DNA of 64,000 bases from NCBI RefSeq assembly GCF_001439735.1, contig NZ_JYLN01000008.1:1-64000 (forward strand), written 5' to 3'. Under the pieces are notes generated by a model. That model saw nothing but the letters and a program-made list of their open reading frames with translations, had not been told where the DNA came from and made no database searches. The DNA comes from Pseudomonas paralactis (GTDB taxonomy: Bacteria; Pseudomonadota; Gammaproteobacteria; Pseudomonadales; Pseudomonadaceae). How positions within the stretch are numbered: position 1 is the first letter of the stretch; each line of letters opens with the position of its first letter. Shown here piece by piece: positions 23,597 through 32,465 of this stretch. The translations under genes and the position numbers were made by a program.

Positions 23597-23656
23597 ATTT
23601 GATCCCATTCCAAGTTGATACTGAGCCATACCCTCTGTTGCGGAGCCCCAGCCCCC

Positions 23657-24463
23657 ATGAAGCACACTGTCATCCTGGTCGTGCTCGACGGCCTGAACTT
23701 CGAGGTCGCTCGGCACGCCATGGGACACTTGCAGGCCTATGTCGGCGCAGGACGCGCAGCGCTCTACAAACTGGAATGCGAACTGCCCGCCCTGTCCCGC
23801 CCACTGTATGAATGCATCCTCACCGGCGTGCCGCCGATTGACAGCGGCATCGTCCATAACAACGTCTCGCGCCTGTCCAACCAGCGCAGCATTTTCCACT
23901 ACGCCACCGATGCAGGCTTGAGCACTGCGGCGGCGGCTTACCATTGGGTCAGCGAGTTGTACAACCGCACACCCTTTCTCGCCGCCCGCGATCGCCATAC
24001 CGACGATAAGGCGCTGGCGATCCAGCACGGGCACTTCTACTGGAATGACCATTATCCGGATTCCCATCTGTTCGCCGATGCCGAAAGCCTGCGGCTCAAG
24101 CACGCGCCAAACTTTTTGCTGGTGCATCCGATGAATATCGACGACGCCGGCCACAAACATGGCCTCGACACCGCGCAATACCGCAACAGCGCGCGCTCGG
24201 CCGACATTATCCTGGCCGACTACCTGCAAGGCTGGCTCGACGCCGGCTACCAGGTATTGGTGACGGCTGACCACGGCATGAACAACGACCGTTCCCACAA
24301 CGGCGTGCTGCCGGAAGAGCGCGAAGTGCCGCTGTTTGTCCTCGGTGACGCGTTCAGCCTGGATGGCAACGCCGCGCCGAAACAAACCGATCTGTGCGGT
24401 ACCGTCTGCGAGCTGCTGGGCGTGCCGCACGACAAACCCGTGTGCCGGGAGCTGCTCAAGTGA
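23657..24463 (+). CDS. alkaline-phosphatase-superfamily hydrolase (nucleotide pyrophosphatase/phosphodiesterase-like)
   Basis: This 268-residue protein starts directly with the first strand of the fold (HTVILVVLDGLNF). Metal and catalytic elements of the phosphodiesterase branch are visible: VVLDG (Asp ligand), a nucleophile candidate Ser in LPALSRPLYE, HPMNIDDAGHKHG with Asp and His ligands, and LVTADHGMNND with Asp and His ligands. No signal peptide is seen, so it is probably cytosolic and acts on imported substrate. It is shorter than most family members (about 400 residues) and lacks a large insertion domain. Its stop overlaps the next gene in a GTGA quartet. A phosphodiester or phosphonate substrate is likely; the precise one is unknown. 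Confidence 0.82.
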   Translation: MKHTVILVVLDGLNFEVARHAMGHLQAYVGAGRAALYKLECELPALSRPLYECILTGVPPIDSGIVHNNVSRLSNQRSIFHYATDAGLSTAAAAYHWVSELYNRTPFLAARDRHTDDKALAIQHGHFYWNDHYPDSHLFADAESLRLKHAPNFLLVHPMNIDDAGHKHGLDTAQYRNSARSADIILADYLQGWLDAGYQVLVTADHGMNNDRSHNGVLPEEREVPLFVLGDAFSLDGNAAPKQTDLCGTVCELLGVPHDKPVCRELLK

Positions 24464-25305
24464 ATTCGATGACCCGCGGCAAATGGCTGGCCCTGCTGTG
24501 CCTGGTGCCCTTCGCACTGTTCTTTATCGTGTTCGAGATCGCGCCGCTGGTGTGGGTGTTGATCAACAGCCTCCAGACCGAAGAGTCCGGTTGGGGGCTG
24601 GATAACTTCACACGGATATTCAGCTCGAAGTTCTACCGGCAAGCGATCCAGTTCAGCCTGGAGATCAGTTTCTACTCCAGCATCTTCGGCATCATCATCG
24701 CCACCCTGGGCAGTTATTCGCTGCGCCGAGTGGATTCGCCACTGCGCAACTTCGTCACCGCGTTCGCCAACATGACCAGCAACTTCGCCGGTGTGCCCCT
24801 GGCCTTCGCGTTCATCATCCTGCTGGGCTTCAACGGCAGCATCACCATCATGCTCAAGCAGGCCGGGATCATTCAGGACTTCAACCTGTACTCCAAGACC
24901 GGCTTGATCATCCTCTACACCTACTTCCAGATTCCCCTCGGCGTGCTGCTGCTCTACCCGGCGTTTGACGCATTGCGCGAAGACTGGCGTGAGTCGGCCG
25001 CGCTGCTCGGTGCCAATGGCTGGCAGTTCTGGCGCCATATCGGCTTGCCGGTACTCACTCCCGCCCTGCTTGGCACTTTCGTCATCCTGTTGGCCAATGC
25101 GCTTGGCGCCTACGCCACGGTCTACGCCCTGACCACCGGCAACTTCAACGTGCTGCCGATCCGCATTGCGGGCCTGGTCTCGGGCGATGTGTCGCTGGAC
25201 CCGAACATGGCCAGCGCCCTGGCCGTGGTGCTGGTGGCGCTGATGACTGTGGTCACGGTGGTCCATCAACTGCTGCTCAAGAGGAGCTACCATGTCTCGC
25301 GCTGA
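24460..25305 (+). CDS. ABC importer permease, subunit 1
   Basis: This 281-residue permease has six hydrophobic segments and the EAA-type loop YPAFDALREDWRESAALLGANGWQFWRHIGLPVLTPAL. The GTG at 24460 overlaps the preceding stop (GTGA) and is 8 nt after GGGAG, so it is preferred to the ATG at 24469. Together with the next gene it forms the heteromeric membrane channel of the importer. It resembles the permease class of iron/phosphonate/polyamine importers (binding-protein-dependent, MetI-like fold). Confidence 0.88.
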   Translation: MNSMTRGKWLALLCLVPFALFFIVFEIAPLVWVLINSLQTEESGWGLDNFTRIFSSKFYRQAIQFSLEISFYSSIFGIIIATLGSYSLRRVDSPLRNFVTAFANMTSNFAGVPLAFAFIILLGFNGSITIMLKQAGIIQDFNLYSKTGLIILYTYFQIPLGVLLLYPAFDALREDWRESAALLGANGWQFWRHIGLPVLTPALLGTFVILLANALGAYATVYALTTGNFNVLPIRIAGLVSGDVSLDPNMASALAVVLVALMTVVTVVHQLLLKRSYHVSR

Positions 25306-26092
25306 TGCCGGCCCGGCCTCCCTCTACCATCGGGTAGTGGTGTACCTGTTGTTCCTGATTCTGGTGCTGCCGCTGATCGGCACCTTTGTCTACTCGATCT
25401 CCAGCAGTTGGTCGGCGACTATCCTGCCCGCCGGCTTTAGCGTGAAATGGTACGTACAGCTGTGGAGCGACCCGCGCTTTCTGATGGCGTTCGGGCAATC
25501 GCTGCTGGTGTGTGTGGGCGCATTGATCCTTTCGGTGGTGTTGATCCTGCCGCTGTTGTTCGTGGTGCACTACCACTTCCCGAAGCTCGACGCGCTGATG
25601 AACATTCTGATTCTGCTGCCCTTTGCGGTGCCGCCGGTGGTGTCGTCGGTGGGCTTGCTGCAACTCTACGGTTCCGGGCCGCTGGCGATGGTGGGTACGC
25701 CGTGGATTCTGATCGGCTGTTACTTCACCGTGGCGCTGCCGTTCATGTACCGGGCGATCACCAACAACCTGCAAGCCATCAACTTGCGTGACCTGATGGA
25801 CGCCTCCCAACTACTCGGCGCCAGCACTTGGCAAGCGGCGATCCTGGTGGTGCTGCCGAACCTGCGCAAAGGCCTGATGGTGGCACTGCTGCTGTCGTTC
25901 TCGTTCCTGTTCGGTGAGTTCGTGTTCGCCAACATCCTCGTCGGTACTCGCTACGAGACCCTTCAGGTGTACCTCAACAACATGCGCAATAGCAGCGGCC
26001 ACTTCACCAGTGCCGTAGTGATCTCCTATTTCTTCTTTGTGCTGGTGCTGACCTGGGCCGCCAATATCTTGAACAAGGACAAAAGCCAATGA
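25292..26092 (+). CDS. ABC importer permease, subunit 2
   Basis: This 266-residue permease has six hydrophobic segments and an EAA loop (LRDLMDASQLLGASTWQAAILVVLPNLRKGL). It overlaps the end of permease 1 by 14 bp, and its own last codons overlap the start of the ATPase gene (ATGA), showing translational coupling. It completes the transmembrane channel. Confidence 0.88.
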   Translation: MSRADAGPASLYHRVVVYLLFLILVLPLIGTFVYSISSSWSATILPAGFSVKWYVQLWSDPRFLMAFGQSLLVCVGALILSVVLILPLLFVVHYHFPKLDALMNILILLPFAVPPVVSSVGLLQLYGSGPLAMVGTPWILIGCYFTVALPFMYRAITNNLQAINLRDLMDASQLLGASTWQAAILVVLPNLRKGLMVALLLSFSFLFGEFVFANILVGTRYETLQVYLNNMRNSSGHFTSAVVISYFFFVLVLTWAANILNKDKSQ

Positions 26093-27078
26093 GCTTCGTC
26101 AGCGTCCAACACCTGCAAAAAAGCTACACCGGCACGCCAGTGTTCAGCGATATCAACTGTGAAATCGCCAAGGGTGAGTTCGTCACCCTGCTCGGTCCGT
26201 CCGGTTGCGGCAAGTCCACCCTGCTGCGTTGTATCGCCGGGTTAACCTCGGTAGACAGCGGCAAAATCCTGCTGGATGGGCAAGACATCGTGCCCCTGAG
26301 CCCGCAGAAACGTCAGATCGGCATGGTGTTCCAAAGCTACGCGCTGTTCCCCAACATGACTGTGGAGCAGAACGTCGCGTTCGGCCTGCGCATGCAAAAG
26401 GTCAACGCCGACGAGAGCCACAAGCGCGTGCAGGACGTGCTGCAATTGGTTGAGCTAAAGGAGCTGGCCGGCCGCTATCCGCACCAGATGTCCGGCGGCC
26501 AGTGCCAGCGCGTCGCCCTCGCCCGCTCGCTGGTGACCCGCCCGCGCCTGCTGTTGCTGGATGAACCGCTGTCGGCATTGGATGCCCGTATTCGCAAGCA
26601 CTTGCGCGAGCAGATCCGCCAGATCCAGCGCGAACTGGGGCTGACCACGATTTTCGTGACCCATGATCAGGAAGAAGCCCTGACCATGTCCGACCGCATC
26701 TTTTTGATGAACCAGGGCAAGATCGTGCAGAGCGGCGATGCTGAAACCCTCTACACCGCCCCGGTGGATGTATTTGCCGCCGGGTTCATCGGCAACTACA
26801 ACTTGCTCGATGCAGACAAGGCCAGCCAGTTGTTGCAACGGCCAATCAAGGGGCGCATTGCCATTCGCCCCGAGGCCATCGAGTTGAGCCGCAGCGGCGA
26901 GCTCGATGCGCTGGTGCGCAGCCACAGCTTGCTGGGTAACGTGATTCGCTACCGCATCGAGGCCCGGGGCGTGGAATTGGTGGTCGACGTGCTCAATCGC
27001 TCGGCCGATGACTTGCACCCGGACGGCCAGCGCCTGGCACTTTCCATCGACCCCAGCGCACTGTGTGAAGTAGCCTGA
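26089..27078 (+). CDS. ABC importer ATPase with TOBE-type C-terminus
   Basis: This 329-residue ATPase has Walker A GPSGCGKST, Q-loop MVFQSYALFPNMTV, signature MSGGQCQRV and Walker B LLLLDEPLSALDAR, then an H-loop (FVTHDQEEALTMSD). The region after residue 240 is a TOBE-like regulatory domain (IAIRPEAIELSRS). The layout is that of PotA/FbpC/PhnT-type ATPases. A Cys replaces the usual variable residue in the signature (SGGQCQRVA), which is tolerated in the family. Confidence 0.9.
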   Translation: MSFVSVQHLQKSYTGTPVFSDINCEIAKGEFVTLLGPSGCGKSTLLRCIAGLTSVDSGKILLDGQDIVPLSPQKRQIGMVFQSYALFPNMTVEQNVAFGLRMQKVNADESHKRVQDVLQLVELKELAGRYPHQMSGGQCQRVALARSLVTRPRLLLLDEPLSALDARIRKHLREQIRQIQRELGLTTIFVTHDQEEALTMSDRIFLMNQGKIVQSGDAETLYTAPVDVFAAGFIGNYNLLDADKASQLLQRPIKGRIAIRPEAIELSRSGELDALVRSHSLLGNVIRYRIEARGVELVVDVLNRSADDLHPDGQRLALSIDPSALCEVA

Positions 27079-27111
27079 CAGGCAGCAACCTATTGAGAGA
27101 GAGCATCACCG

Positions 27112-27765
27112 ATGGCACTGGTAATTTTTGATCTGGACGACACCTTGATCCACGGCGACTGCGCCACCCTCTGGAGCGAGCAGATGGGCCGCCTGGGTTG
27201 GGTCGACCCCGAGTCGTTCATGCGCAGGAACAATGAACTGATGGATGCCTACAGCCAGGGCAAGCTGCTGATGGAAGACTTCATGGACTTCAGCCTGGAG
27301 CCGATGATCGGTCGCACCCCGGAAGAAATCGAGCATCTGGTGCAGCCGTGGGTCGAGGACGTGATCGAGCCGCTGATCTACAGCGACGCCACTAAAACCA
27401 TCGCCCGCCACCGCGCGAACGGCGACCGCATTCTGGTGATTTCCGCCTCGGGCACTCACCTGGTCACGCCGATTGCGGCGCGTATCGGTATCGATGAAGT
27501 GCTGGGGATTAACTTGAGCGTCAGCCATGGGGTATACGACGGCAAGACAGAGGGTGTACTGACTTACCGTGAAGGCAAGATCACGCGCTTGCTGGAATGG
27601 CTGGAGCAGGAAGGTGAAACCCTTGAAGGTGCGTATTTTTACTCAGATTCGCGCAATGACTTGCCGCTGCTGCTCAAGGTGGATCACCCGCAGGTGGTGA
27701 ACCCGGACCCCGTATTGCGCACCCACGCCGAACAGGCCGGCTGGCCGATCCACCACTGGACCTGA
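27112..27765 (+). CDS. HAD-superfamily phosphatase, subfamily IB
   Basis: This 217-residue protein has motif I FDLDDTLIHGD (D8 nucleophile, D10 acid/base), motif II VISASGTHL, and motif III/IV region YSDSRNDLPLLLKVD. These are typical of SerB-like phosphomonoesterases. It follows the ABC ATPase by 33 bp in the same operon. Together with the alkaline-phosphatase-type enzyme it suggests stepwise hydrolysis: a diesterase frees a monoester and this enzyme removes phosphate. Homoserine or phosphoserine-like substrates are possible. The start follows a GAGAGAG ribosome-binding stretch. Confidence 0.85.
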   Translation: MALVIFDLDDTLIHGDCATLWSEQMGRLGWVDPESFMRRNNELMDAYSQGKLLMEDFMDFSLEPMIGRTPEEIEHLVQPWVEDVIEPLIYSDATKTIARHRANGDRILVISASGTHLVTPIAARIGIDEVLGINLSVSHGVYDGKTEGVLTYREGKITRLLEWLEQEGETLEGAYFYSDSRNDLPLLLKVDHPQVVNPDPVLRTHAEQAGWPIHHWT

Positions 27766-27783
27766 ATCAATAGAGATCAACCT

Positions 27784-27870
27784 GTGGGAGCTGGCTTACC
27801 TGCGATAGCGATGCGACAGTGAAGAATTCTTCATCTGGTGCACCGCTATCGCAGGCAAGCCAGCTCCGAC
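27784..27870. repeat. REP doublet (REPIN)
   Basis: Inverted GTGGGAGCTGGCTTACCTGC-type ends flank a centre holding the perfect palindrome GAAGAATTCTTC (27821-27832). The right copy has one change (CTCCGAC). It lies 19 bp after the HAD gene. Confidence 0.8.
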
Positions 27871-28014
27871 ATTGACTGCATTTCAATCCAGGATTCGGTC
27901 AGGCTATTGGCAATATGGACTACACCGAACGTAGGACGGGGTTGTTCTAGCCCTCCACATCACCGTCAACGCCTTGCAATGCTCTCACAGTGCCTCCATA
28001 GTGAGTCTGGACTG

Positions 28015-28042
28015 AGCCCGTAGCAGTAGCGCCGGGCTTTTT
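28015..28042 (+). terminator. probable intrinsic terminator
   Basis: The AGCCCG and CGGGCT arms enclose a 12-nt loop, followed by TTTTT. It lies between the HAD operon and prc and probably ends transcription of the importer operon. Confidence 0.55.
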
Positions 28043-28126
28043 GCATTATGCGACCGGACCATATGGAACCGGCTCCCTCAAAGACGGCCTAATATGCGTT
28101 ATCAATTGCCCCCGCGTCGAATCAGC

Positions 28127-30208
28127 ATGAAGCATCTGTTCCCCAGCACCGCCCTCGCTTTTTTCATTGGTCTCGGCTTCGCGTCGATGTCGACCAATAC
28201 GTTCGCAGCCAATAGCTGGGACAACCTTCAGCCTGATCGCGATGAGGTGATTGCCAGCCTTAACGTCGTCGAGTTGCTCAAGCGCCATCACTACAGCAAG
28301 CCGCCGCTGGACGACGCTCGCTCGGTGATCATCTACGACAGCTACCTCAAGCTGCTGGACCCGTCGCGCAGCTACTTCCTGGCCAGCGATATCGCTGAGT
28401 TCGACAAGTGGAAGACGCAATTCGACGACTTCCTCAAGAGCGGCGACCTGCAGCCTGGCTTCACCATCTACAAGCGTTACCTGGACCGCGTCAAAGCGCG
28501 TCTGGACTTCGCCCTGGGTGAGCTGAACAAAGGCATCGACAAGCTCGATTTCACCCAGAAGGAAACCCTTCTGGTGGATCGCAAGGACGCTCCTTGGCTG
28601 ACCAGCACCGCCGCCCTGGACGACCTGTGGCGCAAACGCGTCAAGGACGAAGTACTGCGCTTGAAGATCGCCGGCAAAGAGCCCAAGGCCATTCAAGAGC
28701 TGTTGACCAAGCGCTACAAGAATCAGCTGGCGCGCCTGGACCAGACCCGTGCCGAGGATATCTTCCAGGCCTACATCAACACCTTCGCGATGTCCTACGA
28801 CCCGCACACCAATTATCTGTCGCCGGATAACGCGGAAAATTTTGATATCAACATGAGTCTGTCCCTGGAAGGCATTGGTGCCGTCCTGCAAAGCGACAAT
28901 GACCAGGTCAAGATCGTACGTTTGGTGCCGGCAGGCCCGGCTGACAAAACCAAGCAAGTGGCACCGGCCGACAAGATCATCGGCGTGGCCCAGGCCGACA
29001 AAGAGATGGTCGATGTGGTCGGCTGGCGCCTGGACGAAGTGGTCAAGCTGATCCGTGGGCCTAAAGGCAGCGTGGTGCGCCTGGAAGTGATTCCGCACAC
29101 CAATGCACCGAACGACCAGACCAGCAAGATCGTGTCCATCACCCGTGAAGCGGTGAAGCTCGAAGACCAGGCCGTGCAGAAGAAAGTCCTCAACCTCAAG
29201 CAGGATGGCAAGGACTACAAGCTGGGGGTGATTGAAATCCCGGCCTTCTACCTGGACTTCAAGGCGTTCCGTGCCGGTGACCCGGACTACAAGTCCACCA
29301 CCCGCGACGTGAAGAAAATCCTGACGGAACTGCAGAAAGAAAAAGTCGACGGCGTGGTCATCGACCTGCGCAACAACGGCGGCGGTTCCCTGCAAGAAGC
29401 CACCGAGCTGACCAGCCTGTTTATCGACAAGGGCCCAACCGTGTTGGTCCGCAATGCCGATGGGCGTGTCGACGTGTTGGAAGACGAGAACCCGGGGGCC
29501 TTCTACAAAGGGCCGATGGCGTTGCTGGTCAACCGCCTCTCGGCCTCGGCTTCAGAGATTTTCGCCGGCGCCATGCAGGACTATCACCGTGCGTTGATCA
29601 TCGGCGGCCAGACCTTCGGCAAGGGCACCGTGCAGACTATTCAGCCGCTGAACCATGGCGAGCTGAAACTGACGCTGGCCAAGTTCTACCGGGTTTCCGG
29701 GCAGAGCACCCAGCATCAGGGCGTGCTGCCGGATATCGATTTCCCGTCGATTATCGACACCAAGGAAATCGGCGAAAGCGCGCTGCCTGAAGCCATGCCA
29801 TGGGACACTATCCGCCCTGCGATCAAGCCGGCGTCGGATCCGTTCAAGCCGTTCCTGGCGCAGTTGAAGGCAGACCACGACACCCGCTCCGCCAAGGATG
29901 CCGAGTTCGTGTTTATCCGCGACAAGCTGGCCTTGGCCAAGAAGCTGATGGAAGAGAAAACCGTCAGCCTCAACGAAGCGGATCGCCGCGCACAGCACTC
30001 CAGCATCGAGAATCAGCAATTGGTGCTGGAAAACACCCGCCGCAAGGCCAAGGGTGAAGATCCGCTCAAAGAGCTGAAGAAAGAAGATGAAGATGCGTTG
30101 CCGACCGAAGCGGATAAAACCAAACCGGAAGACGATGCCTACCTGGCCGAGACTGGCCGGATCCTGCTCGATTACCTGAAGATCACCAAGCAGGTGGCCA
30201 AGCAGTAA
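28127..30208 (+). CDS. prc: periplasmic carboxy-terminal processing protease (Prc/Tsp)
   Basis: This 693-residue S41 protease has a signal peptide (MKHLFPSTALAFFIGLGFAS to about residue 28, TFA-AN). It contains an N-terminal helical domain, a PDZ domain (about 235-330, SLEGIGAVLQ, VKLIRGPKGSVVRLEV) and the catalytic domain: nucleophile Ser in LSASASEIFAGA and general base Lys in GGQTFGKGTVQT. It degrades misfolded or C-terminally tagged periplasmic proteins and trims cell-wall hydrolases. The ATG at 28127 begins at the signal peptide; an in-frame ATG at 28094 would add 11 residues. Neither has a strong Shine-Dalgarno. It ends with a Lys/Glu-rich helix. Confidence 0.93.
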   Translation: MKHLFPSTALAFFIGLGFASMSTNTFAANSWDNLQPDRDEVIASLNVVELLKRHHYSKPPLDDARSVIIYDSYLKLLDPSRSYFLASDIAEFDKWKTQFDDFLKSGDLQPGFTIYKRYLDRVKARLDFALGELNKGIDKLDFTQKETLLVDRKDAPWLTSTAALDDLWRKRVKDEVLRLKIAGKEPKAIQELLTKRYKNQLARLDQTRAEDIFQAYINTFAMSYDPHTNYLSPDNAENFDINMSLSLEGIGAVLQSDNDQVKIVRLVPAGPADKTKQVAPADKIIGVAQADKEMVDVVGWRLDEVVKLIRGPKGSVVRLEVIPHTNAPNDQTSKIVSITREAVKLEDQAVQKKVLNLKQDGKDYKLGVIEIPAFYLDFKAFRAGDPDYKSTTRDVKKILTELQKEKVDGVVIDLRNNGGGSLQEATELTSLFIDKGPTVLVRNADGRVDVLEDENPGAFYKGPMALLVNRLSASASEIFAGAMQDYHRALIIGGQTFGKGTVQTIQPLNHGELKLTLAKFYRVSGQSTQHQGVLPDIDFPSIIDTKEIGESALPEAMPWDTIRPAIKPASDPFKPFLAQLKADHDTRSAKDAEFVFIRDKLALAKKLMEEKTVSLNEADRRAQHSSIENQQLVLENTRRKAKGEDPLKELKKEDEDALPTEADKTKPEDDAYLAETGRILLDYLKITKQVAKQ

Positions 30209-30278
30209 ATGATGGCAATTTAATGTGATCGCTCCACAGAGTGTCATCATATAGACATCATTCTGTCGTGAAATGAAA

Positions 30279-30313
30279 GGACCGCAGGCTTAATGCCTGC
30301 GGTCCTTTTTTTT
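30279..30313 (+). terminator. strong intrinsic terminator after prc
   Basis: The 11-bp perfect arms GGACCGCAGGC and GCCTGCGGTCC enclose the loop TTAAT, followed by eight T residues. It lies 70 bp after the prc stop. Confidence 0.92.
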
Positions 30314-30327
30314 CGATCGAGATCGCC

Positions 30328-32097
30328 ATGACCATGACCGAACAGCTGAATGCACTGGGCTCAATCCTGGCTCAAGGCAGTTTGCACAGCCTGTTCCAAC
30401 CGATCATTTGCCTATCGGAGCGGCGTATTCTCGGTTACGAAGCGCTTAGTCGCGGCCCGTCCAACAGCCCGCTGCATTCTCCCGTCGCGTTGTTCTCTGT
30501 CGCCCGTCATGCCGGACGCCTGAGCGAACTGGAAATGGCATGTCGGGAGAGTGCGTGTCGACGCTTCAGCGAGCACAAACTGCCCGGCAAGCTGTTTCTC
30601 AATGTCTCGCCGGAGTCCTTGATGGACACATCCCATCAGCCGGGGCGCACCCTGCAACTGCTGCGCAACTTCGGCATACCACCCAGCCAGGTGGTGATCG
30701 AACTGACCGAACAAACGCCCACCGATGATTTCGCCTTGTTGCAAACCGCCCTGCATCATTATCGCGACATGGGCTTTGCCATTGCCCTTGATGACCTCGG
30801 TGCCGGCTATTCCAGTTTGCGGTTATGGTCGGAACTGCGCCCGGACTACGTAAAGATCGACCGACACTTTATCGACGGCATTCACCAGGACGCCCTCAAG
30901 CGCGAATTCGTTGGATCGATCCTGCAGATCGCCAAGGCCTCCCGCGCCCAAGTGATTGCCGAGGGGATCGAACTGACGGAAGAACTGGCGGTGCTGACCG
31001 AGATGGGCGTCGACCTGGTCCAGGGCTACCTGCTCTGCCGCCCGCAGGAACACCCGCCGCAGCAAGTGCGCCTGATGTTGCCCAAACCGGATAACGCCAC
31101 GATGGCCCTCAGCGACGAAGGCAGTGACCTCAGCGCCCTGCTGAACGAACAGCCGGCGGTGGATCAAGACACCGCCACGGCTCAAGTGCTGGAAGCGTTC
31201 CGCCGCCAGGCCAATCTCAATTCACTGGCGGTGCTGGATGGCCGCGGTCGCCCGGTCGGTATTGTGCATCGGCACTCGCTGTCGGACGCGCTGCTCAAGC
31301 CGTTCGCAACCGACCTGTTCGCACGCAAACCGATCAGCCGCTTGATGAGCGATGATTTCCTGGCGGTGGAGTTGAGCCAGTCCTTGCAACAGGTCAGCCG
31401 CTTGTTGACCAGCCGCGCACGACAGCGCATCGAAGAAGATTTCATCATCACTTTAAATGGCGACTATCTAGGCCTGGGCCGGGTGATCGACGTGCTCAAG
31501 CTGATCACCGAACTGAAAATCCAGCAGGCACGCTACGCCAACCCGCTGACGTTGCTGCCAGGCAACGTACCGATCCAGCAATGCCTGACCCGGCTGTTGC
31601 AGCAACAGCGCGAGTCGGTGATCTGCTATGTGGATATCGACAGTTTCAAGCCGTTCAACGACATCTACGGCTACGGGCGTGGGGATGAAGTGCTGCTGTG
31701 CCTGGCGCAATGCATGAACGACCGGGTAGACCCCAGCCGCGACTTTGTCGGGCATATTGGTGGCGATGATTTTTTGCTGGTGCTGGGCCCGCAGGATTGG
31801 CGCAAGCGGCTCAACCAGTTGCTGGATGACTTCCATACCCAGTGCCGACGCTTTTACCGCGCCGAGCACATAGACGCTGGCTGCTTCGTGGCACTCAACC
31901 GCCAGGGCGTGCGCCAGGAATTCGCCTTGCTATCGCTGTCCATCGGTGTGGTGCATTTGTACCCACAGGCTTGCGCGCAGCTCGATGCCAGCCAGTTGGC
32001 GGAACTGGCTTCGCAAGCCAAGCACCATGCCAAGGACGTGGCCGGCTACAGCATCCATGTGATCGACAGCCTGGACATGTACTCCCCGGCGATTTAA
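30328..32097 (+). CDS. EAL-CBS-GGDEF protein, predicted c-di-GMP phosphodiesterase
   Basis: This 589-residue cytosolic protein has an N-terminal EAL domain with intact motifs (E38-A-L, NVSPE, ELTEQ, D155-D156 in DDLGAGYSS, KIDR, EGIE, QGY), so hydrolysis of c-di-GMP is expected. The middle (about 270-400) holds a CBS-like pair (LNSLAVLDGRGRPVGIVHR, PISRLMSDD). The C-terminal GGDEF domain has GGDDF at 478-482 instead of GGDEF/GGEEF, so it may be a poor cyclase or a GTP sensor. CBS domains suggest adenine-nucleotide control. The gene ends by overlapping the convergent unknown gene by 4 bp. The same gene order next to prc occurs in other pseudomonads. Confidence 0.88.
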   Translation: MTMTEQLNALGSILAQGSLHSLFQPIICLSERRILGYEALSRGPSNSPLHSPVALFSVARHAGRLSELEMACRESACRRFSEHKLPGKLFLNVSPESLMDTSHQPGRTLQLLRNFGIPPSQVVIELTEQTPTDDFALLQTALHHYRDMGFAIALDDLGAGYSSLRLWSELRPDYVKIDRHFIDGIHQDALKREFVGSILQIAKASRAQVIAEGIELTEELAVLTEMGVDLVQGYLLCRPQEHPPQQVRLMLPKPDNATMALSDEGSDLSALLNEQPAVDQDTATAQVLEAFRRQANLNSLAVLDGRGRPVGIVHRHSLSDALLKPFATDLFARKPISRLMSDDFLAVELSQSLQQVSRLLTSRARQRIEEDFIITLNGDYLGLGRVIDVLKLITELKIQQARYANPLTLLPGNVPIQQCLTRLLQQQRESVICYVDIDSFKPFNDIYGYGRGDEVLLCLAQCMNDRVDPSRDFVGHIGGDDFLLVLGPQDWRKRLNQLLDDFHTQCRRFYRAEHIDAGCFVALNRQGVRQEFALLSLSIGVVHLYPQACAQLDASQLAELASQAKHHAKDVAGYSIHVIDSLDMYSPAI

Positions 32098-32465
32098 GCC
32101 TCGGCAGATTCCGGGTATTCGTACTCGAACACCCGCACCACTTCCGAAGCGTGCCAAGACGCTGCAGCCACGCCATCGGAAGGCCCGCTGAAACGCCCGA
32201 GACGCTCCACACATTCAAAGAAACCGGTACGCGGCAGGCGGCTGGCACCCTGGCTGATCACCAGGGAACTGCGCAACGGCTGCTCAGCCTTGGCATCCAG
32301 CGCCGCCAGGTGCTCCAGGGCAGCTGCCAGGGTCTGCATGGCCGGCGTCGGAAATTGCAGGCGCTCAAGCAGCGCACGGTACGTGAGGAGATGGCGCTGG
32401 CGGCGCGCCTGATCCAGTTCGTTGAGCAACCCATCCCAGTGCTGACGGCTGATACGTAGACTCAA
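32094..32465 (-). CDS. conserved protein of unknown function paired with XRE gene
   Basis: This 123-residue soluble protein starts MSLRISRQHWDGLLNELDQARRQRHLLTYRALLERL, a helical N-terminus, then contains LRSSLVISQGASRLPRTGFFECVERLGRF and an acidic C-terminus. No family was recognised. It overlaps the upstream XRE gene in an ATGA quartet, so the two are translationally coupled. The pair could be a regulator with its effector or a toxin-antitoxin-like unit; no toxin fold is visible. A conserved location next to prc in pseudomonads would argue for a housekeeping role. Confidence 0.7.
   Translation of the reverse strand: MSLRISRQHWDGLLNELDQARRQRHLLTYRALLERLQFPTPAMQTLAAALEHLAALDAKAEQPLRSSLVISQGASRLPRTGFFECVERLGRFSGPSDGVAAASWHASEVVRVFEYEYPESAEA

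Noticed and set aside
28046..29395. Minus-strand open frame of 449 codons
   Set aside because: Antisense to prc, whose PDZ and Ser/Lys catalytic motifs are clear.
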